Part shown: positions 59,293 to 64,000 of the stretch, in pieces
How the letters are laid out: each line of letters begins with the position of its first letter
How positions within the stretch are numbered: position 1 is the stretch's first letter
NCBI GenBank assembly: GCA_045604155.1
Contig: JAZUNN010000060.1
Coordinates: forward strand, 32,531-96,530
DNA: 64,000 nucleotides
Reading direction: 5' to 3'
Source of the DNA: JAISGQ01 sp045604155
Lineage (GTDB): Bacteria > Bacillota > Clostridia > Oscillospirales > Acutalibacteraceae
Position numbers and translations under genes: made by a program
The notes under the pieces: model-generated
Databases searched by the model: none
What the model was told of the DNA's origin: nothing
What the model saw: only the letters and a program-made list of their open reading frames with translations

Positions 59293-60315
59293 TCAGCCTC
59301 TGTTGCCGTACATCTGCTGGTAGTAGTTCTGATACTCGCCTGAGATGATGGTTTCCCACCACTCACGGTTTTCAAGATACCATCTGATTGTCTTCTTGAT
59401 ACCGTCAGCAAACATGGTTTCAGGCAGCCAGCCAAGCTCATTATGAATCTTGGTGGGGTCGATTGCATAGCGCATATCGTGACCCTTTCTGTCTGCTACA
59501 TAGGTGATAAGGTCTTCGCTCTTTCCGAGCTCCTTGCAGATTATCTTAACGATGTCTATATTCTTCATCTCGTTGTGTCCGCCGATGTTATAGACCTCGC
59601 CTACTCTGCCCTTGTGGATAATAAGGTCAATAGCCTTGCAGTGGTCCTCTACATAGAGCCAGTCACGGACATTGAGTCCCTCGCCGTAGACGGGCAGGGG
59701 CTTTTCAGCAAGTGCGTTTGCTATCATAAGAGGAATCCGCTTCTCGGGGAAGTGATAGGGTCCGTAGTTATTGGAGCAGCGGGAAATGGTCACAGGCAGA
59801 CCGTAGGTGCGATGATATGCCTGGACAAGCAGGTCTGCAGCTGCCTTCGAGGAGCTGTAGGGAGAGCTTGTATGAATGGGGGTTTCCTCAGTGAAGAAAA
59901 GGTCAGGTCTGTCAAGGGGAAGATCGCCGTAGACCTCGTCGGTGGATACCTGATGATAACGGGTGATTCCGTACTTGCGGCAGGCATCCATAAGAGTCTG
60001 GGTGCCCATAATGTTTGTTTCAAGGAAAACACCGGGGTTTTCGATTGAACGGTCAACATGGCTCTCTGCTGCAAAGTTTACAACGATGTCGGGCTTTTCT
60101 TCTTCAAACAGCTTGTAGACTGCTTCTCTGTCGCAGATGTCAGCCTTTACAAAACGGAAATTGGGGTTTTCCATAACAGATGCAAGGGTAGAAAGATTGC
60201 CTGCATAGGTAAGCTTGTCAAGGCAGATTATGCGATAATCGGGGTACTTGCCAAGCATATGGAATATAAAGTTGGAGCCTATAAAACCGGCGCCGCCTGT
60301 TACGATAATAGTCAT
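59293..60315 (-). CDS. rfbB: dTDP-glucose 4,6-dehydratase
   Basis: A 340-residue short-chain dehydrogenase-type enzyme that turns dTDP-glucose into dTDP-4-keto-6-deoxyglucose, the branch point for rhamnose and other deoxysugars. GGAGFIGSNF (NAD site), AAESHVDRSI, QVSTDEVYGDLP and SPYSSSKAAADLLV (Tyr-x-x-x-Lys) are clear. It lies 11 bases after rfbA. GGAGAAAAT precedes the ATG. The rfbC and rfbD genes are not in the window. Confidence 0.96.
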   Translation of the reverse strand: MTIIVTGGAGFIGSNFIFHMLGKYPDYRIICLDKLTYAGNLSTLASVMENPNFRFVKADICDREAVYKLFEEEKPDIVVNFAAESHVDRSIENPGVFLETNIMGTQTLMDACRKYGITRYHQVSTDEVYGDLPLDRPDLFFTEETPIHTSSPYSSSKAAADLLVQAYHRTYGLPVTISRCSNNYGPYHFPEKRIPLMIANALAEKPLPVYGEGLNVRDWLYVEDHCKAIDLIIHKGRVGEVYNIGGHNEMKNIDIVKIICKELGKSEDLITYVADRKGHDMRYAIDPTKIHNELGWLPETMFADGIKKTIRWYLENREWWETIISGEYQNYYQQMYGNRG

Positions 60316-60326
60316 AAATTTTCTCC

Positions 60327-61211
60327 TCAGTGATGTATTTTGTCCTCGGCAACTGTGCGCAGATGCTCGCCGTAGGGGGATTTGCCGTAGGCTTCTGCAG
60401 ATTTGAGCAGTTCTTCCTTGGTTATCCAGCCTTCGTAATATGCTATCTCCTCAGGTGCGGAGATTACAACACCCTGTCTGTTCTGCACTGTCTGTACAAA
60501 GGTGGATGCCTCCATAAGGCTGTCCATTGTGCCGGTGTCAAGCCATGCAAAGCCTCTGCCGAGGATCTGGACATTAAGGCTTTCATCCTCAAGATAAAGG
60601 CGGTTGAGATCGGTTATCTCAAGTTCGTTTCTCCATGAGGGCTTTACCTTCTTTGCCATTTCAACAACACGGTTGTTGTAGAAATAAAGACCTGTGATGC
60701 AATAGTTGGACTTGGGCTCCTTGGGTTTTTCCTCGACGGAAAGAACCTTGCCGTTCTTGTCAAACTCAACAACACCGAATCTTTCGGGATCCTTTACGTA
60801 GTAACCGAAAATTGTTGCCTTGCCTTCCTCTGCGTTCTTTACAGCCTGCTTTAAGTTTCTGCTGAACCAGCCGCCGTAGAAGATATTATCGCCGAGAATC
60901 ATGGCGCACTTGTCATCGCCGATGAATTCCTCACCGATGAGAAATGCCTGGGCAAGTCCATCGGGAGAAGGCTGTACGGCATAGGACAGCTTGATGCCGA
61001 ACTGGCTGCCGTCACCAAGGAGATTTTCAAATCTTGGTGTGTCTTCAGGTGTGGAGATAATGAGAATATCCTTGATACCTGCAAGCATAAGTGTGGAAAT
61101 TGGGTAGTAAATCATTGGCTTGTCGTAAACCGGCAGAAGCTGTTTTGATGTTACCATTGTAAGCGGATAAAGGCGTGTGCCTGCGCCGCCTGCTAAAACT
61201 ATACCTTTCAT
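60327..61211 (-). CDS. rfbA: Glucose-1-phosphate thymidylyltransferase
   Basis: A 294-residue nucleotidyltransferase that makes dTDP-glucose from dTTP and glucose-1-phosphate. GGAGTRLYPLTMVTSKQLLP is the nucleotide-binding signature, followed by DKPMIYYPISTLM, MILGDNIFYGG and VVEFDKNGKVLSVEEKPKEP. Full length for RmlA. Middle gene of a GT2-rfbA-rfbB operon. AAAGGAG precedes the ATG. Confidence 0.96.
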   Translation of the reverse strand: MKGIVLAGGAGTRLYPLTMVTSKQLLPVYDKPMIYYPISTLMLAGIKDILIISTPEDTPRFENLLGDGSQFGIKLSYAVQPSPDGLAQAFLIGEEFIGDDKCAMILGDNIFYGGWFSRNLKQAVKNAEEGKATIFGYYVKDPERFGVVEFDKNGKVLSVEEKPKEPKSNYCITGLYFYNNRVVEMAKKVKPSWRNELEITDLNRLYLEDESLNVQILGRGFAWLDTGTMDSLMEASTFVQTVQNRQGVVISAPEEIAYYEGWITKEELLKSAEAYGKSPYGEHLRTVAEDKIHH

Positions 61212-61230
61212 AAATACACTCCTTTAAGGG

Positions 61231-61998
61231 TTACAATTTATATCCCCATTTTTTCATATAAATAAACATTGATCTGAGCTGCAGCATAAACGGTTTGAAA
61301 CTTTTTGCAGTTTCCCTGTGCCACATGTGAACCACGGTTGCATCAGGATTGTAGAAAGCTTTTCCGTGTTTTCTTGCTTCCATAGTGATGTCGGCATCCT
61401 CAAAGTAGAGGAAATACTGCGGGTCAAAACCATTTATCTTCTTGAACACATCTGTTCTCAGCACCGAGAAACAGCCTGTGCAGAATTCTGCCTCAAAGCT
61501 TTTGCTGTGGTCCTGTTCCATTGCAAGATATTTTTCTTCAATTTTTCTGAACGGACCTTTGTGGATTCTTCTTGCCAGCAGTGCCGACAGTGTAGGACGG
61601 CGTTTGGCAAGATACTGTATGCTGCCGTCAGGATTCATAACCTTTGGACAGCTGATGGAGCAGGACGGATTTTCGTCCATAAAACGACACATATTTTTTA
61701 TTGTATCTGCATTTATTTCGATATCAGGGTTGATGATAAAATGATATTTTGAATCTATTTTATCCAGCACCTGATTGTGCCCTCTGCCAAATCCCACATT
61801 TTCTGTGAGAATTATATACTCCGGCTGCGGAAAATCCGCTTTGAGCATCTGCCCGATTTTTTCAGGGCTTGCATTATCGATTACATACAAAGTGAAATCC
61901 AGATCTTTTGTATGTTCCAGAACGGTCTGCACCGTTTTATGTGCATCTTCAGGGCTGTTGTACACAACGATGGATGCAGAGATTTTATAATTATGCAT
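61231..61998 (-). CDS. Glycosyltransferase family 2 (rhamnosyltransferase-like)
   Basis: 255 residues. ISASIVVYNSPEDAHKTVQTVL opens the GT-A fold; NVGFGRGHNQVL, FIINPDIEI (the DxD site is NPD here) and CTGCFSVLRTDVFKKINGFD follow the pattern of rhamnosyltransferase-type GT2 enzymes. Directly upstream of rfbA, so it probably uses a dTDP-deoxysugar. First gene of the operon. GGAGTAGT precedes the ATG. Confidence 0.9.
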   Translation of the reverse strand: MHNYKISASIVVYNSPEDAHKTVQTVLEHTKDLDFTLYVIDNASPEKIGQMLKADFPQPEYIILTENVGFGRGHNQVLDKIDSKYHFIINPDIEINADTIKNMCRFMDENPSCSISCPKVMNPDGSIQYLAKRRPTLSALLARRIHKGPFRKIEEKYLAMEQDHSKSFEAEFCTGCFSVLRTDVFKKINGFDPQYFLYFEDADITMEARKHGKAFYNPDATVVHMWHRETAKSFKPFMLQLRSMFIYMKKWGYKL

Positions 61999-62032
61999 AC
62001 TACTCCAATTTTGAATATATTTTATCTATTAT

Positions 62033-62061
62033 ATTTTACTATTTTTTCTTTGATATATCAA
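62033..62061 (-). promoter_or_regulatory. Promoter of the GT2-rfbA-rfbB operon
   Basis: Minus strand: TTGATA (62056-62061), 17-bp spacer, TAAAAT (62033-62038), in strongly AT-rich sequence 35 bases before the ATG. Confidence 0.6.
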
Positions 62062-62115
62062 GTGCAATATAAAAACACAATGTATAAGTTGTGTGAATTT
62101 ATATGTATAAAAATA

Positions 62116-62144
62116 AAAATCCCTGCCGTAAAGACAGGGATTTT
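62116..62144 (-). terminator. Terminator of the Cys-rich repeat protein gene
   Basis: AAAATCCCTG (62116-62125) pairs with CAGGGATTTT (62135-62144) and T-rich sequence follows on the minus strand. Confidence 0.85.
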
Positions 62145-62165
62145 TTATCTGTTTGTCAGATTATA

Positions 62166-64000
62166 TTATTCAGCTTTTTTTCTTTTTCTGATAAGCACAA
62201 TTATGAGAGCAAGAATTGCTGCCACAGCTGCAACACCGATTGCGATACCGCCGGAAGCTGCACCATCTGTACCTGTTTCAGTTGAAGGTTCCTGCACTTC
62301 AGGTGTTGGCTGAGGTGTCTGTTCAGGTTCAACTGTTGGTTCTGCTGTTTCTTCTTCAACAGGTTCTTCAGGTTCAGCTGTTGGTTCTGTTGTTGGTGCC
62401 GGCATAACTGTTTCCACAGTTTCTTCTGCCATTGTGTAGTCACATACATCGCAGCGGTTGTCGTTGTTTGCATCTACATGAGCACGTTTTGTTCTTGCGT
62501 CACCACATTTTTTGCAGTATCTCCAGTGGTTTTCACTGTCTGATCTGTAACCGTCAGCCAGTTTGTGGCTGCAGATTTCTTCATCTTCTTTATCGTCGTC
62601 CTCTGTTTCAACCAGAGTGCCGTCGCCGTATCCGATGCCGTATACGGAGAATTTATCGGATTCAAAGCTGCCGTATTCTTCGTCCAGAACAGTGATTTCA
62701 AGAATTTCCACTTCACCGTCGTGATATCTGTATGCGTACCATTTATAGTCTTCGCCATCTTCTGTTTCAGGAACAAATGGAAGTTTGAATACAAATTCCA
62801 TTTTACCAGGAAGCTGTGAAACCTGATATTCACCGATAGGTTCTTCGTCAATCCAGATTTCTCTGTAGAGTGTGATATCTATAAATTCTGCAAAGAAGGT
62901 ATTTTCGCCTGCTGCAGCCTTGATCGCTTCGATAGCTTCAATGATTGCTTCATCTTCTGTTCCGTTTTCTTCCAGTTCATACTCAATCATGTAGTTGATG
63001 AAAAGGGAGATATCCTTGCCTTCATCGAATGCTTTCAGAACAGCGTCTGCTTCAGTCTGTGTAAGCACGCCTTCTTCAACAAGGGCATTCATTGCTGTCT
63101 GTGGATCTTCTGATGTGAGTGCTTCTACGAGAACCTCTTCGTATGCTTCCATCACTTCCATATCGGATACTTCTATAAACTGACCCATGCCGTTAAATCC
63201 ACAACCGTCACAGAGCCCGTCGCCGTCATTGTCTGCGTGTTCTTCATTATCTATATGATTACCGCATTCTTCACAGTATCTGCTATGTGAGTAGTCATCA
63301 TCCTGTTCCCAAGGGCCTTCCACGTGTTCGTGAACAAGGTATGTTGTGTCGCCATCTTCAATTTCAACTACTGTTGCATCACATCCGTCACAACGGCCGT
63401 CATCGTCTGTATCTGTATGATCTTCGGCATTTATATTCATACCACAGCCATAGCAGTATTCAACATGCTGATAGTATTCAGGAGTCCAGAAACCTGAAAG
63501 GTCATGGATATGAGCACCGTTTTCATCTACTGATACCCAGCATTTGTCACACATAAAGTCAGCATCTTCGTCCACATGTGCTTCTTTAGTGCTTTCCACC
63601 ATGCAGTAGCATATATCACATACTGCCATGTGATAGTTTGCGTCATCGCTGCTCATCCAGTTGTCGCTTGTTACGTGTGCTTCGCCTTCGCCCATATCAC
63701 TGCCGCAAACTTCGCATATGTAATAGTGTTTATCACCTTCGCTGTTCATATCGCTGCCGGCTACGTGCTGTTCAGGGTTGAACTTGTTGTTGCAATCGGC
63801 ACATACATCATAGTGGTAATCATCATCCACAATTTTATCACCGTTTGCTGTATGGGATGTGCACCAGTTGATGTCCGGATTAAGTGTATCACCACACACA
63901 TCACATGTGTTGTCGGCATCTGTATCACAATGTGCACCTGCATCGGTGCTTACTGTACATGCTGTATCGGAACAGTTGCGGAAATGATTTTCATCGGAAT
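62166..64000 (-). CDS. Secreted Cys/His/Asp-rich repeat protein with C-terminal membrane anchor (partial, N terminus beyond window)
   Basis: At least 610 residues; the frame is open to the window edge, so the N terminus is missing. Internal GTG codons are not needed as starts. The N-terminal two thirds hold about eleven C-x-x-C units, mostly in pairs: an aromatic-His segment with CxxCG, about 15 residues, then H-x-D-x(3-4)-D-G-x-C-D-x-C (for example YCEECGNH then HADNDGDGLCDGC). A globular domain without known motifs follows, then one more pair, then a Pro/Glu/Thr-rich stalk (EPEEPVEEETAEPTVEPEQT), a membrane helix and RKRKKAE. There is no LPxTG. Such repeats are frequent in large surface proteins of Ruminococcaceae. 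Zn and Ca binding is possible. Confidence 0.8.
   Translation of the reverse strand, partial: SDENHFRNCSDTACTVSTDAGAHCDTDADNTCDVCGDTLNPDINWCTSHTANGDKIVDDDYHYDVCADCNNKFNPEQHVAGSDMNSEGDKHYYICEVCGSDMGEGEAHVTSDNWMSSDDANYHMAVCDICYCMVESTKEAHVDEDADFMCDKCWVSVDENGAHIHDLSGFWTPEYYQHVEYCYGCGMNINAEDHTDTDDDGRCDGCDATVVEIEDGDTTYLVHEHVEGPWEQDDDYSHSRYCEECGNHIDNEEHADNDGDGLCDGCGFNGMGQFIEVSDMEVMEAYEEVLVEALTSEDPQTAMNALVEEGVLTQTEADAVLKAFDEGKDISLFINYMIEYELEENGTEDEAIIEAIEAIKAAAGENTFFAEFIDITLYREIWIDEEPIGEYQVSQLPGKMEFVFKLPFVPETEDGEDYKWYAYRYHDGEVEILEITVLDEEYGSFESDKFSVYGIGYGDGTLVETEDDDKEDEEICSHKLADGYRSDSENHWRYCKKCGDARTKRAHVDANNDNRCDVCDYTMAEETVETVMPAPTTEPTAEPEEPVEEETAEPTVEPEQTPQPTPEVQEPSTETGTDGAASGGIAIGVAAVAAILALIIVLIRKRKKAE

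Noticed and set aside
63897..63899. GTG as the real start of the Cys-rich protein
   Set aside because: The same frame stays open to the window edge with further CxxC units (CDTDADNTCDVCG), so the gene begins outside the window.
1..64000. tRNA, rRNA or CRISPR loci
   Set aside because: I saw no GTTCRANNC-type T-arm with matching acceptor stem, no rRNA-like stretch and no regularly spaced repeats in the gene-free regions.

Overview
The window looks like a chromosome segment of a spore-forming, Gram-positive gut or rumen clostridium, most likely Ruminococcus or a close Oscillospiraceae relative. The evidence is a secreted family-5 cellulase with threonine-rich linkers, many lipoproteins with Firmicutes lipoboxes, strong AGGAGG ribosome sites, sigma-A promoters (TTGACA-17-TATAAT type), a CwlJ/GerQ-like spore germination pair, a class B sortase and ribitol teichoic acid genes. 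The genus is inferred; no rRNA or tRNA gene is visible.

Layout. 1-3.4 kb: cellulase and a methyltransferase. 3.5-11.1 kb: an accessory stretch with an Imm26-like protein, a SUKH (SMI1/KNR4-like) protein and an operon of three paralogous lipoproteins, bordered by dispersed palindromic repeats. 11.1-16 kb: an EF-G-like GTPase, then a LytTR regulator, DUF3021-like membrane protein and ABC exporter operon. 16-22.3 kb: a transglutaminase-like protein, rubrerythrin, the cwlJ-like and gerQ-like pair, a five-repeat DxDGDG (calcium-loop) mini-protein, and a metallophosphoesterase. 22.7-33.5 kb: cell-wall and envelope genes, namely two tandem SH3b-rich hydrolases (CHAP plus amidase; NagZ-type GH3), an orphan substrate-binding lipoprotein, a beta-lactamase-fold lipoprotein, a lipobox-bearing sortase B and three small membrane proteins.

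33.8-38.1 kb: an ArsR/CadC-type repressor with its metal P-type ATPase, each preceded by a copy of the same operator palindrome, then a MATE exporter. 38.3-40.5 kb: an isolated four-gene phage tail-fibre cassette with its own promoter and terminator. 40.6-62 kb: surface polysaccharide and teichoic acid region (acyltransferase, GT2 enzymes, flippase, sugar-transfer-associated ATP-grasp, an operon of two ATP-grasp ligases around a DegT-like aminotransferase, two CDP-glycerol-type polymerases, an AraD-type epimerase, TarI, TarJ, RfbA, RfbB), interrupted by a relic of an IS3-family transposase, a DctM-type transporter with a divergent LysR regulator, and a purine permease. 62.2-64 kb: the C-terminal part of a secreted Cys-rich repeat protein that runs off the window.

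Most promising for follow-up: the ATP-grasp/aminotransferase operon divergent from CDP-alditol polymer genes that include an unusual araD-like gene; the calcium-loop mini-protein beside cwlJ-gerQ; the self-contained tail-fibre cassette; the lipobox sortase followed by a protein with two NPPTG motifs; and the triple-repeat lipoprotein array. Functions are assigned by reading motifs only; no database search was run.
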